NCBI GenBank assembly: GCA_963529665.1
Contig: CAUSAG010000005.1
Location: 1 to 64,000 of the forward strand
Direction of reading: 5' to 3'
DNA length: 64,000 nucleotides
DNA from: Kingella_B sp963529665
GTDB taxonomy: Bacteria; Pseudomonadota; Gammaproteobacteria; Burkholderiales; Neisseriaceae
Part shown: in pieces, positions 48,287 to 56,901 of the stretch
How the letters are laid out: every line of letters starts with the position of its first letter
Position numbering within the stretch: position 1 is the first letter of the stretch
The notes under the pieces: model-generated
What the model saw: the letters and a program-made list of their open reading frames with translations, nothing else
What the model was told of the DNA's origin: nothing
The model's database searches: none
Translations under genes and position numbers: made by a program

Positions 48287-49957
48287 ATGACTACCCCCGC
48301 CAACCTGCCCGCATGGCAAGCGCTGCAAAACGACTACGAACAAACCAAAAACATCCAAATGCGCGACCAATTTGCCCAAGACCCCGAGCGCGCCAACCGC
48401 TATTGGCTGGAAGTGGGCGGCCTGGCGGTGGATTTTTCCAAAAACCGCATCAACGACCAAATCATCGCCGACCTCGTTGCCCTAGCCGAGCAGGCGGGGC
48501 TGCCCGAGCGCATTGAGCAAATGTATAGCGGCGAAAAAATCAACGAAACCGAAAACCGCGCCGTGCTGCACGTTGCCCTGCGCAACCGCAGCAACACGCC
48601 GATTAAGGTGGACGGTAAAGACGTGATGCCCGAAGTGAACCACGTTTTGCGCAAAATGGGCGACTTCACCCGCGCCGTGCGCAGCGGAGAGTGGCTGGGC
48701 TACACCAATCAAGTCATCACCGATGTGGTCAATATCGGCATCGGCGGCTCGGATTTAGGGCCGTTGATGATGTGTTCCGCGCTGAAAAACTTTGGGCATC
48801 CGCGCCTGAATATGCACTTTATTTCTAATGTGGACGGTGCGCAAATGCGCGATGTGTTGGAAAAAGTGCACCCCGAAACCACGCTGTTTATCGTTGCATC
48901 CAAGACCTTCACCACCCAAGAAACCATCACCAACGCCCACACCGCGCGCGATTGGTTTTTGCAAGCCGCCAGCGAGCAAGACATCGCCAAGCACTTTGTC
49001 GCCGTTTCCACCAACCAAAAAGCTGTCGCCGAATTTGGTATAGACACCGAGCATATGTTTGAATTTTGGGACTGGGTGGGCGGACGATACAGCTTGTGGT
49101 CTGCCATTGGCTTGCCCATCATGCTGTATCTTGGCGAGGAAAATTTCATCGAACTGCTGGAAGGCGCGCATTTGATGGATCAACATTTTCTCAACGCGCC
49201 CTTGTCGCAAAACCTGCCTGCGCTGATGGGGCTGCTGGGCATTTGGTACATCAATTTCTACGGCGGCGGCAGCCATGTGATCGCGCCATACGACCAACGC
49301 CTGCACCGCCTGCCCAAATACATCCAACAGCTAGACATGGAATCCAACGGCAAGCAAGTGCAAATGGACGGCACGCCCGTTGCCACCGAAACAGGGCCAA
49401 TCATATGGGGCGAAACGGGCATCAACGGGCAGCATGCCTTTTTCCAACTGCTGCACCAAGGCACGCACATCACGCCTATAGACCTCATCGCCAGCTTGGA
49501 AAAACGCAGCAATCTGCCCGGGCATCACGAAATCCTGCTCAGCAACGTGTTCGCCCAAGCCGAAGCCTTTATGCGCGGCAAAACGCCCGCCGAAGTCCGC
49601 GCCGAACTGCAAGCGCAAGGCGTGCCCACCGAGCATATCGAAGCGCTTGTGCCGCACAAAACATTCAGCGGCAACCGTCCTACCAACGTTATCCTGCTGG
49701 ATAAAATCACTCCGCGCAACATGGGCAGCCTGATTGCCATGTATGAACACAAAGTCTTCACCCAAGGTGTGATTTGGGGCATCAACAGCTTTGACCAATG
49801 GGGCGTGGAGCTGGGCAAACAGCTTGCCAAAACCATTCTCGCCGAGCTGACGGGGGCAATCGACCCGCAGCCGCACGACGCTTCCACCAGCAAACTGGTG
49901 CGCTTGTATCGCAAAGCCAACTGCGAAGCGGACGGCACTTGCGCGCTGTTCCAATAG
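48287..49957 (+). CDS. pgi: Glucose-6-phosphate isomerase
   Basis: Interconverts glucose 6-phosphate and fructose 6-phosphate. It has 556 residues. Motifs: IGIGGSDLGPLMMCSAL, VASKTFTTQETITNA, GGRYSLWSAIGLP and the C-terminal SFDQWGVELGKQLAK. Good AAAGGA before the ATG; a TATAAT at 48246-48251 is a likely -10, next to a core uptake sequence. Placed after hexR, which probably regulates it. Confidence 0.97.
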   Translation: MTTPANLPAWQALQNDYEQTKNIQMRDQFAQDPERANRYWLEVGGLAVDFSKNRINDQIIADLVALAEQAGLPERIEQMYSGEKINETENRAVLHVALRNRSNTPIKVDGKDVMPEVNHVLRKMGDFTRAVRSGEWLGYTNQVITDVVNIGIGGSDLGPLMMCSALKNFGHPRLNMHFISNVDGAQMRDVLEKVHPETTLFIVASKTFTTQETITNAHTARDWFLQAASEQDIAKHFVAVSTNQKAVAEFGIDTEHMFEFWDWVGGRYSLWSAIGLPIMLYLGEENFIELLEGAHLMDQHFLNAPLSQNLPALMGLLGIWYINFYGGGSHVIAPYDQRLHRLPKYIQQLDMESNGKQVQMDGTPVATETGPIIWGETGINGQHAFFQLLHQGTHITPIDLIASLEKRSNLPGHHEILLSNVFAQAEAFMRGKTPAEVRAELQAQGVPTEHIEALVPHKTFSGNRPTNVILLDKITPRNMGSLIAMYEHKVFTQGVIWGINSFDQWGVELGKQLAKTILAELTGAIDPQPHDASTSKLVRLYRKANCEADGTCALFQ

Positions 49958-50275
49958 CTTGCCCTTGCATGCTTGCGGATAAAAAGGCAGCCTGAAACGG
50001 GAAATACCGTTTCAGGCTGCCTTTGTGTGGTGGTCGGGCGGATTGGGCGTTCGGCATCGTTTTCAGGCTGCCGTTGCACCACCTGCAACCAATGGAGCGT
50101 CGGCGGCTCGTCGATGTTGCCAACCGGTAAAGCCCCGTTGCATACATCATTTGGCAACGAGCCGCCGTTCCATTTTAAGATTTCAGGCTGCCTTTGCATC
50201 GTTAGGCAGCCTGAAAATGAAATACCCTCGTTTTCAGGCTGCCCCAACCATCATATAAGGCAGCCTGAAAACCGG
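49958..50275. other. Gene-free stretch between pgi and the Ubi-type gene
   Basis: About 318 bases without a gene: the pgi terminator (49983-50024, perfect 18-bp uptake-sequence stem), a long imperfect palindrome at 50091-50175 and several uptake sequences. Confidence 0.65.
50091..50175. repeat. Long imperfect palindrome
   Basis: The left half (AATGGAGCGTCGGCGGCTCG, then TCGATGTTGCCA) and the right half (TGGCAACGAGCCGCCGTTCCATT) are reverse complements apart from small bulges, with a loop of about 28 bases. The folded RNA would be a stem of over 20 pairs, GC-rich. Neither gene nor terminator-like T-run is attached. Confidence 0.6.
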
Positions 50276-51454
50276 TTAACCCGTAAGCTGTTTGCTAATC
50301 AGCTTTTTCAACGGCGGCAAATTATTGCTCACGCGCAACACCGCCCCGCGCAACAATTTCGCAGGCGCGCTGTCGTTGGTGAAAAACGACACCATCGCAT
50401 TGGTTCCGTGATACAGCGGGCGCGTGTGCAATTGATGCTTCACGTTATACATCTCCAACACGTCTTTAGACGCAATATCCTTGCCCTTCGCATCCGCCTG
50501 CAACACTTGTTTTGCCAGAATCTCCGTGCTTTCCAAGCCCAAATTCCAGCCATGCGCGGTAACGGGATGCATTCCTACCGCCGCATCGCCCACCAAGGCG
50601 CAGCGCGTGCCCACAAACGTGCTCGCGTGCGCTCCCACCAGCGGATAATGGTGCACCGTGCCCGCAATTTCCATCTCACCCAAGCGGCCATTCAACATTT
50701 TTTGCGCTTCCGCCGTCAAATCTTCGGGCGACAAATCCAGCAATTCATGCGCCTTGGTGTTGGTAATCGTAATCACGCAGTTGGTCAAATGCTCTTCCAG
50801 CGGCAGCAACGCCAGCGTGCGCCCATAAAAGAAACACTCGCTCGCCGTATGCTGATTAGAAATCGTATGCTTGGTGCGGAACACAATCACCGTGCGCCCA
50901 AAATCGTGCATATCCGCCGCAATCCCCAGCTGGCGACGCGTTTGCGAAAAACGACTGTCCGCCGCAACCAACAAGCGCGCCGTAATCGTATCGCCGTTTT
51001 CCAGCTCAACCAACGCGCGGTTCTCGTTCGTCTCCACGCTTTTCACGCCCACACCGCAACGCAGTTCCACATTGGCACACTCCGCCACTTCTTCATACGC
51101 CGCGCGGCGAATATTGTGATTAGAAATCAAATTGCCCAAGCGGTCAGTTTCGCCGCCCCGTGCCTTGCTCGGTTGCGGAAAATGCAAAGTGTAATCACTC
51201 GTACCATTAAACACTTTTGCATCGCGCAAACGATAAATCTCGTTTTCAGGAATGCGCTGCCACATCCCCAAGCGCTGCATAATTTCGCAAGACAAATGCG
51301 TCAGCGCAATCTCCCGCCCGTCATACGGTGGATTTTTCAAAGTCTCCAACGGCGCTTTCTCAATAATCGTTACCCGCAAACGGCTATCTTTCAACTGCCG
51401 CGCAAATGCCAAACCAACAGGGCCCGCGCCCACAACAACAATATCAGTATCCAT
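50276..51454 (-). CDS. UbiH/UbiF/Coq6-type FAD monooxygenase
   Basis: A 392-residue flavoprotein hydroxylase of the ubiquinone pathway family. The N-terminal FAD motif is IVVVGAGPVGLAFARQL; the DG motif reads LLVAADSRFSQTRRQLGI, and GD-box CALVGDAAVGMHPVTAHGWNLGLE completes the FAD site. Which ring position it hydroxylates cannot be told. MDTDIVV at 51454 follows AAAGGAA; the longer frame through an uptake sequence was rejected. It is divergent from the ribosomal cluster. Confidence 0.9.
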   Translation of the reverse strand: MDTDIVVVGAGPVGLAFARQLKDSRLRVTIIEKAPLETLKNPPYDGREIALTHLSCEIMQRLGMWQRIPENEIYRLRDAKVFNGTSDYTLHFPQPSKARGGETDRLGNLISNHNIRRAAYEEVAECANVELRCGVGVKSVETNENRALVELENGDTITARLLVAADSRFSQTRRQLGIAADMHDFGRTVIVFRTKHTISNQHTASECFFYGRTLALLPLEEHLTNCVITITNTKAHELLDLSPEDLTAEAQKMLNGRLGEMEIAGTVHHYPLVGAHASTFVGTRCALVGDAAVGMHPVTAHGWNLGLESTEILAKQVLQADAKGKDIASKDVLEMYNVKHQLHTRPLYHGTNAMVSFFTNDSAPAKLLRGAVLRVSNNLPPLKKLISKQLTG

Positions 51455-51786
51455 AATGTTTCCTTTACAAAAATAGGGCAGATAAACACGCCCATTATTA
51501 AAGCAGCCTGAAAACACAGCAGCCAATGTTTGCTCAAAAAGCTTTTTCAGGCTGCCGCGCACCATGTGCTCCAAAAAAACCTATTGTACTATTTAAAATA
51601 AACAATCGCTAATGCAGCGTGAAAAATACTTGCATGCGCAGTCGCTCCATATTGTAACCAAAAAACAGCCCAACCTTATGCGCCGATAACCACGCATCAT
51701 TCATCAAAGCAAACCATCTCGGCAAACAATCAAACATCCAACGCATCCTGAAAACCAATTTACGCTTGAAAAACATAAACATTTTA

Positions 51787-51815
51787 TTGGAAAGCGCAGA
51801 TAAATATGATATAGT
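51787..51815 (+). promoter_or_regulatory. Promoter of the S10-type ribosomal operon
   Basis: TTGGAA (51787-51792), a 17-bp spacer and TATAGT (51810-51815). The start site is expected near 51821-51823, leaving an 83-base leader before rplC. Confidence 0.7.
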
Positions 51816-51820
51816 GCGCG

Positions 51821-51848
51821 ACTTGGCATTCGTGCCAAGTAATTTTTT
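51821..51848 (+). promoter_or_regulatory. Leader hairpin with T-run: candidate attenuator
   Basis: ACTTGGCA-TTCG-TGCCAAGT is a perfect 8-bp stem closed by a TTCG tetraloop, followed by AATTTTTT. It would form the very 5' end of the transcript. Structure resembles an intrinsic terminator, so early attenuation or 5'-end protection is possible. Confidence 0.6.
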
Positions 51849-51904
51849 GTCCATTCAAGATTGCTCAATCGTAAGTAATCCCTTTGTTAAACAAGGAAAT
51901 AATC

Positions 51905-52552
51905 ATGGCTTTAGGTCTGGTTGGACGCAAAGTAGGTATGACCCGCGTATTTACAGAACAAGGTGCATCTGTTCCTGTAACCGTGTTGGAAATGTCTGCT
52001 AACCGCGTTACCCAAGTAAAATCCAAAGAAGTGGATGGCTATTCAGCCGTTCAAGTTACTTTTGGTGAGAAAAAAGCAAATCATGTAAATAAAGCAGAAG
52101 CTGGACACTTTGCAAAAGCAGGTGTTGAGGCAGGTCGCGGTTTGCACGAATTTGTTGTTTCTGAAGAAAAAGCAGCTGAATTGAAAGCTGGCGATGTAAT
52201 CACCGTATCTTTGTTTGAAGCAGGTCAATTGGTTGATGTAACAGGCACATCCAAAGGTAAAGGCTTCTCTGGTACGATTAAACGCCACAATTTTGGCGCG
52301 CAACGCACCTCTCACGGTAACTCACGTTCGCACCGTGTTCCTGGTTCTATCGGTATGGCACAAGATCCTGGTCGCGTGTTCCCTGGTAAGCGCATGGCTG
52401 GTCAGTATGGTAATACTAAATCTACCGTGCAGCATTTGGAAATTGTACGCGTAGATGCAGAGCGCAATTTGTTGTTGGTTAAAGGCGCCGTTCCTGGTGC
52501 GGTAAACAGCAATGTTGTGGTTCGCCATAGCGTTAAGAAAGCAGGTGCGTAA
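51905..52552 (+). CDS. rplC: 50S ribosomal protein L3
   Basis: A 215-residue assembly initiator that binds near the end of 23S rRNA and reaches the peptidyl transferase centre. MALGLVGRKVGMTRVF at the start and TSKGKGFSGTIKRHNF and the RTSHGNSRSHR loop are diagnostic. ATG at 51905 with AAGGAA upstream. It is the first gene of the operon here, because rpsJ is missing. It overlaps rplD by one base. Confidence 0.98.
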   Translation: MALGLVGRKVGMTRVFTEQGASVPVTVLEMSANRVTQVKSKEVDGYSAVQVTFGEKKANHVNKAEAGHFAKAGVEAGRGLHEFVVSEEKAAELKAGDVITVSLFEAGQLVDVTGTSKGKGFSGTIKRHNFGAQRTSHGNSRSHRVPGSIGMAQDPGRVFPGKRMAGQYGNTKSTVQHLEIVRVDAERNLLLVKGAVPGAVNSNVVVRHSVKKAGA

Positions 52553-53172
52553 TGGAATTAAAATTAATTGATGCAAAGGGTCAAGTTTCAGGCAGCGTTA
52601 ATGCTTCTGATGCGTTGTTTGCCCGTGAATATAATGAAGCATTGGTTCACCAATTGGTAGTTGCATTCTTGGCAAACGCCCGTTCTGGTAATCGTGCTCA
52701 AAAAACACGCGCAGAAGTTAAACACTCCACCAAAAAACCATGGCGTCAAAAAGGTACAGGTCGTGCTCGTTCTGGTATGACTTCGTCTCCATTGTGGCGT
52801 AAAGGTGGTCGTGCATTCCCTAACAGACCTGATGAAAACTTCACTCAAAAAGTAAACCGCAAAATGTATCGTGCTGGTATGGCAACTATTTTGTCTCAAC
52901 TGGTTCGTGATGAGCGTTTATTTGTGATTGAAAACTTGTCTGCTGCAACGCCTAAAACCAAAGAATTTGCTGAGCAAGTGAAAAATTTGGGCATGGAACA
53001 AGTGTTGTTTGTTACCAAACAGCTAGACGAAAATGTATATCTGTCTTCACGCAATTTGCCTAATGTATTGGTGCTAGAAGCAACACAAGTTGATCCATAC
53101 AGCTTGTTGCGCTACAAAAAAGTAGTTATCACAAAAGAAGCGGTTGCGCAGTTAGAGGAGCAATGGGTATGA
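52552..53172 (+). CDS. rplD: 50S ribosomal protein L4
   Basis: A 206-residue protein whose extended loop (KKPWRQKGTGRARSGMTSSPLWRKGG) lines the exit tunnel. In gamma-proteobacteria L4 also represses its own operon through the leader; the hairpin at 51821 raises that question here. Start overlaps the rplC stop by one base. Confidence 0.98.
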   Translation: MELKLIDAKGQVSGSVNASDALFAREYNEALVHQLVVAFLANARSGNRAQKTRAEVKHSTKKPWRQKGTGRARSGMTSSPLWRKGGRAFPNRPDENFTQKVNRKMYRAGMATILSQLVRDERLFVIENLSAATPKTKEFAEQVKNLGMEQVLFVTKQLDENVYLSSRNLPNVLVLEATQVDPYSLLRYKKVVITKEAVAQLEEQWV

Positions 53173-53483
53173 ATCAACAACGTTTAATGAAAGTGATTTT
53201 GGCTCCTGTTGTAACTGAAAAAAGCAACTTGGTTGCCGAAAAACGCAATCAAATGGTTTTTAAAGTGTTGAAAGATGCAACCAAAACCGAAATCAAAGCA
53301 GCCGTTGAATTGCTATTTAATGTGAAAGTTGCTTCTGTAACGACTACTTGTACAAAAGGCAAAGTAAAACGCTTTGGTCGTACATTAGGTCGTCGCAGCG
53401 ATGTAAAAAAAGCCTATATCAGCTTGGTGGCTGGTCAAGAGCTGGACTTAGAAGTTGCGGCAGCAGCTGCAGATAAGGAATAA
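53169..53483 (+). CDS. rplW: 50S ribosomal protein L23
   Basis: A 104-residue tunnel-exit protein and docking site of SRP and trigger factor. LMKVILAPVVTEKSNLVAEK is the family start. ATG 53169 overlaps the rplD stop (ATGA) and is 8 bases after GAGGAG; the ATG 6 bases earlier is too close to that site. Confidence 0.96.
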   Translation: MNQQRLMKVILAPVVTEKSNLVAEKRNQMVFKVLKDATKTEIKAAVELLFNVKVASVTTTCTKGKVKRFGRTLGRRSDVKKAYISLVAGQELDLEVAAAAADKE

Positions 53484-53485
53484 GC

Positions 53486-54319
53486 ATGGCTATTGTAAAA
53501 ATGAAACCAACTTCTGCTGGTCGTCGCGGCATGGTTCGCGTGGTAACAGAAGGTTTGTACAAGGGTGCAGCCTATGCTCCTTTGTTAGAAAAACAAAGTT
53601 CTACTGCAGGTCGTAATAATAACGGTCATATCACTACTCGTCATAAAGGCGGTGGTCATAAACACCATTACCGTGTTGTTGATTTCAAACGTGATAAAGA
53701 TGGCATCGCTGCAAAAGTAGAACGCATTGAGTATGATCCTAACCGTACCGCGCATATTGCGTTGTTGTGTTATGCCGATGGTGAGCGTCGCTACATTATT
53801 GCTCCACGTGGTATTCAAGCTGGTGCTGTGTTGGTGTCAGGTGCAGAAGCTGCGATTAAAGTAGGCAACTCTTTGCCTATCCGTAACATCCCTGTAGGTA
53901 CCACTATCCACTGCATTGAAATGAAACCAGGCAAAGGTGCGCAAATTGCTCGTTCTGCTGGTGCTTCTGCAGTATTGTTAGCAAAAGAAGGTATCTACGC
54001 TCAAGTCCGCTTACGCTCTGGTGAGGTTCGTCGTATTCACGTTGATTGCCGCGCAACCGTTGGTGAGGTGGGTAATGAAGAGCAAAGCCTGAAGAAAATC
54101 GGTAAAGCTGGTGCAAACCGTTGGCGCGGTATTCGTCCAACTGTACGCGGTGTAGTAATGAACCCAGTAGATCACCCACACGGTGGTGGTGAAGGTAGAA
54201 CAGGCGAAGCTCGCGAACCTGTTAGTCCATGGGGTACACCTGCTAAAGGTTATCGCACTCGTAATAACAAACGCACAGACAACATGATTGTTCGTCGTCG
54301 TTTTTCAAATAAAGGTTAA
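53486..54319 (+). CDS. rplB: 50S ribosomal protein L2
   Basis: A 277-residue core protein next to the peptidyl transferase centre. The conserved block NPVDHPHGGGEGRTGEAREPVSPWGTPAKG near the C-terminus contains the functionally important His. It follows rplW by 2 bases. Confidence 0.98.
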   Translation: MAIVKMKPTSAGRRGMVRVVTEGLYKGAAYAPLLEKQSSTAGRNNNGHITTRHKGGGHKHHYRVVDFKRDKDGIAAKVERIEYDPNRTAHIALLCYADGERRYIIAPRGIQAGAVLVSGAEAAIKVGNSLPIRNIPVGTTIHCIEMKPGKGAQIARSAGASAVLLAKEGIYAQVRLRSGEVRRIHVDCRATVGEVGNEEQSLKKIGKAGANRWRGIRPTVRGVVMNPVDHPHGGGEGRTGEAREPVSPWGTPAKGYRTRNNKRTDNMIVRRRFSNKG

Positions 54320-54324
54320 TTAAC

Positions 54325-54600
54325 ATGGCTCGTTCATTAAAAAAAGGTCCATATGTTGACCTACATTTATTGAAAAAAGTGGACACAGCTCGTGCCACAA
54401 ACGACAAGCGTCCAATTAAAACATGGTCTCGTCGTTCAACTATTTTGCCTGATTTTATTGGTTTGACTATCGCTGTTCATAATGGTCGCACTCACGTGCC
54501 TGTATTTATTAGCGATAATATGGTTGGTCATAAATTGGGTGAATTCTCATTGACTCGCACCTTTAAAGGTCATTTGGCTGATAAAAAAGCTAAGAAATAA
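54325..54600 (+). CDS. rpsS: 30S ribosomal protein S19
   Basis: A 91-residue protein of the small-subunit head, partner of S13. MARSLKKGPYVDLHLL and HNGRTHVPVFISDNMVGHKLGEFS are diagnostic. 5 bases after rplB. Confidence 0.98.
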   Translation: MARSLKKGPYVDLHLLKKVDTARATNDKRPIKTWSRRSTILPDFIGLTIAVHNGRTHVPVFISDNMVGHKLGEFSLTRTFKGHLADKKAKK

Positions 54601-54611
54601 GAGGGTAAAAC

Positions 54612-54941
54612 ATGAGAGTATCTGCACAACATAATAATGCCCGTATTTCTGCTCAAAAAGCTCGCCTAGTAGCAGACATGATTCGTGGCAAAGGCGTTGC
54701 TCAAGCTCTAAACATTCTGGCATTTAGCCCCAAAAAAGGAGCTGAATTGATTAAGAAAGTATTGGAGTCTGCAATCGCTAACGCTGAGCACAATAATGGT
54801 GCTGACATTGATGAATTGAAAGTGGTTACAATTTTTGTAGACAAAGGTCCTAGTCTGAAACGTTTTCAGGCTCGTGCAAAAGGTCGTGGTAACCGTATTG
54901 AGAAACAAACTTGTCATATCAACGTGACAGTAGGCAACTAA
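54612..54941 (+). CDS. rplV: 50S ribosomal protein L22
   Basis: A 109-residue tunnel protein whose hairpin narrows the exit channel together with L4 and is a known macrolide-resistance site. SAQKARLVADMIRGK and the C-terminal RAKGRGNRIEKQTCHINV match. Its own GAGGG ribosome binding site is present. Confidence 0.98.
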   Translation: MRVSAQHNNARISAQKARLVADMIRGKGVAQALNILAFSPKKGAELIKKVLESAIANAEHNNGADIDELKVVTIFVDKGPSLKRFQARAKGRGNRIEKQTCHINVTVGN

Positions 54942-54950
54942 GGAACAACA

Positions 54951-55649
54951 ATGGGACAAAAGATTCATCCAGTTGGCTTCCGTTTGGCCGTAAATAAAGA
55001 CTGGTCTTCAAAATGGTTTGCTAAAAGTACTGATTTTGCAACAATTTTGAAGCAAGATATTGATGTGCGCGAATATTTAAATAAGCGTTTAGCTAATGCA
55101 TCGGTTGGTCGTATCGTGATTGAACGGCCTGCTAAATCTGCACGCATTACCATTCATTCGGCTCGTCCGGGCGTGGTAATTGGTCAAAAGGGTGCGGATA
55201 TTGAAATCTTGAAAAGAGATTTAGAAAAGCTTCTAGGTGTTACGGTTCATGTTAATATTGAAGAAATTCGCAGACCAGAGTTAGATGCTCAAATTATTGC
55301 TGATGGTATCGCGCAGCAGCTAGAGAAGCGCGTTCAATTTCGTCGCGCGATGAAACGGGCTATGCAAAATGCAATGCGTGCTGGTGCAAAAGGCATCAAA
55401 ATCATGACATCAGGTCGTTTGAATGGTGCTGATATTGCGCGTAGCGAGTGGTATCGTGAAGGTCGTGTGCCATTGCATACATTACGTGCTGATGTTGATT
55501 ATGCAACCAGTGAAGCTTTAACAACTTACGGTATCATTGGTTTAAAAGTATGGGTTTACAAGGGCGAAATGGGTCAAGTTCAAGCTCAGCCTGAACGTGA
55601 AGGTCGTCGTAGTAACAGAAAGGGTGCTAGAAATGCTGCAACCAACTAG
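54951..55649 (+). CDS. rpsC: 30S ribosomal protein S3
   Basis: A 232-residue protein at the mRNA entry. The KH domain GxxG is seen in PGVVIGQKGADIEILK. The basic C-terminus RRSNRKGARNAATN is encoded in the 17-base overlap with rplP. Confidence 0.98.
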   Translation: MGQKIHPVGFRLAVNKDWSSKWFAKSTDFATILKQDIDVREYLNKRLANASVGRIVIERPAKSARITIHSARPGVVIGQKGADIEILKRDLEKLLGVTVHVNIEEIRRPELDAQIIADGIAQQLEKRVQFRRAMKRAMQNAMRAGAKGIKIMTSGRLNGADIARSEWYREGRVPLHTLRADVDYATSEALTTYGIIGLKVWVYKGEMGQVQAQPEREGRRSNRKGARNAATN

Positions 55650-56049
55650 GCTAAAATATCGCAAACAGCACAAAGGTCGTAACACAGGTATTGCTACTCG
55701 TGGTAACGTGGTAAGTTTTGGTGATTTTGGTTTAAAAGCAACTGGACGTGGCCGTTTAACTGCTCGTCAAATTGAGGCTGCGCGTCGTGCAATGACACGC
55801 CATATTAAACGTGGCGGTCGCATTTGGATTCGTGTATTTCCTGATAAGCCAATCACTGAAAAACCTATTCAGGTTCGTATGGGTGGCGGTAAAGGTAATG
55901 TAGAGTATTACATTGCTGAAATACAGCCTGGTAAAGTATTGTATGAAATGGATGGGGTAAACGAAGTATTAGCTCGCGAGGCATTTGCTTTGGCTGCTGC
56001 TAAATTGCCAATCCCAACTACATTTGTAACAAGACAGGTGGGTAAATAA
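55633..56049 (+). CDS. rplP: 50S ribosomal protein L16
   Basis: A 138-residue A-site protein. Starts MLQPTRLKYRKQHKGRNTGIATRG as in other bacteria, so ATG 55633 is used although the open frame extends 36 bases further into rpsC. 17-base overlap with rpsC. Confidence 0.97.
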   Translation: MLQPTRLKYRKQHKGRNTGIATRGNVVSFGDFGLKATGRGRLTARQIEAARRAMTRHIKRGGRIWIRVFPDKPITEKPIQVRMGGGKGNVEYYIAEIQPGKVLYEMDGVNEVLAREAFALAAAKLPIPTTFVTRQVGK

Positions 56050-56240
56050 TGAAATCCAATGAATTGAAAGAAAAATCAGTAGTAGAGTTAAATGAAATTT
56101 TGACTGATTTACTTAAGCAACAATTCGGTTTACGCATGCAGCATGCTACAGGTCAACTGGGGCAAACTAGCGAAATAAAGCGAATCCGTCGCGATATTGC
56201 TCGTGTAAAAACTATTATCTCTGAAAAAGGTGTCCAATAA
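56049..56240 (+). CDS. rpmC: 50S ribosomal protein L29
   Basis: A 63-residue two-helix protein at the tunnel exit beside L23. MKSNELKEKSVVELNEILTDLL is typical. Start and stop overlap neighbours by one base on both sides. Confidence 0.97.
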   Translation: MKSNELKEKSVVELNEILTDLLKQQFGLRMQHATGQLGQTSEIKRIRRDIARVKTIISEKGVQ

Positions 56241-56503
56241 TGAGTATCGAAAAAAATGTTCGTACTTTGCAGGGTAAAGTAGTAAGCGATAAAATGGATA
56301 AAACCGTAACTGTATTGATTGAACGTAAGGTAAAGCATCCATTATATGGCAAGATCATTCGTCTCTCTACCAAGATTCATGCACATGATGAGCACAATCA
56401 ATATGGAATTGGTGATGTGGTGGTGATTCAAGAAACTCGTCCTTTGTCCAAGACTAAATCTTGGGTAGTCAAACAGTTAGTAGAAAAAGCACGTATTGTA
56501 TAA
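56240..56503 (+). CDS. rpsQ: 30S ribosomal protein S17
   Basis: An 87-residue OB-fold protein binding 16S rRNA early in assembly. LQGKVVSDKMDKTVTVLIERKVKHPLYGK is diagnostic. It closes the first transcription unit: a strong terminator follows 8 bases later. Confidence 0.97.
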   Translation: MSIEKNVRTLQGKVVSDKMDKTVTVLIERKVKHPLYGKIIRLSTKIHAHDEHNQYGIGDVVVIQETRPLSKTKSWVVKQLVEKARIV

Positions 56504-56510
56504 AGCAAAA

Positions 56511-56550
56511 AAATGGAATTTACTGGAATTAGTAAATTCCATTTTACTTT
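56511..56550 (+). terminator. Strong hairpin terminator after rpsQ
   Basis: AAATGGAATTTACT (56511-56524) and AGTAAATTCCATTT (56531-56544) are exact complements: 14-bp stem, 6-base loop, then TACTTTATTTATT. Confidence 0.75.
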
Positions 56551-56731
56551 ATTTATTAATGCGCAAAATAGCGTGTTACGGCATGAAATCCTCCATCTTT
56601 GGTATTGAAAAATAAAAAAGTGGGAGTAGGTGTTTAAGATGAAACTTGCGGAAATTTGGAAATTATTTGATTGAGATTTCCTTTAGTTGCCAAATTATTG
56701 AAAAATAACGGCATGATTTTTTATTGAGAGC

Positions 56732-56759
56732 TTGTCAATATTAGAAAGTGTGATATAAT
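56732..56759 (+). promoter_or_regulatory. Internal promoter before rplN
   Basis: TTGTCA (56732-56737), 16 bp, TATAAT (56754-56759). Expected start near 56766. It would restart transcription for rplN and the spc/alpha genes after the rpsQ terminator. Confidence 0.75.
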
Positions 56760-56901
56760 TCAAAATTCTTGAGCCCTTTCTGGGTATTCTCTCTTTTGAG
56801 AGCCAAAACTGATCCAGGTTGTTGTGTAAGATATTAAATTTATCATGCATGATTTGTAAGTGATGTAATGGATTAAGTTGGATTTTTAAAGGTTATTTAA
56901 T

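Larger units (their letters stand above)
51455..51904. other. Intergenic region before the ribosomal cluster
   Basis: Holds the divergent promoters, one uptake sequence (51542-51555, the last of the window), a stretch without coding features (51600-51780), the ribosomal promoter at 51787-51815 and the leader hairpin at 51821-51848. No rpsJ is present here. Confidence 0.7.
56504..56901. other. Unusual 398-base gap inside the ribosomal cluster
   Basis: No gene. It contains the terminator at 56511-56550, an AT-rich stretch, the promoter at 56732-56759 and a 136-base structured leader with hairpins CTCTC-TTTT-GAGAG (56789-56802) and CCC-TTTCT-GGG (about 56775-56785). Confidence 0.7.
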
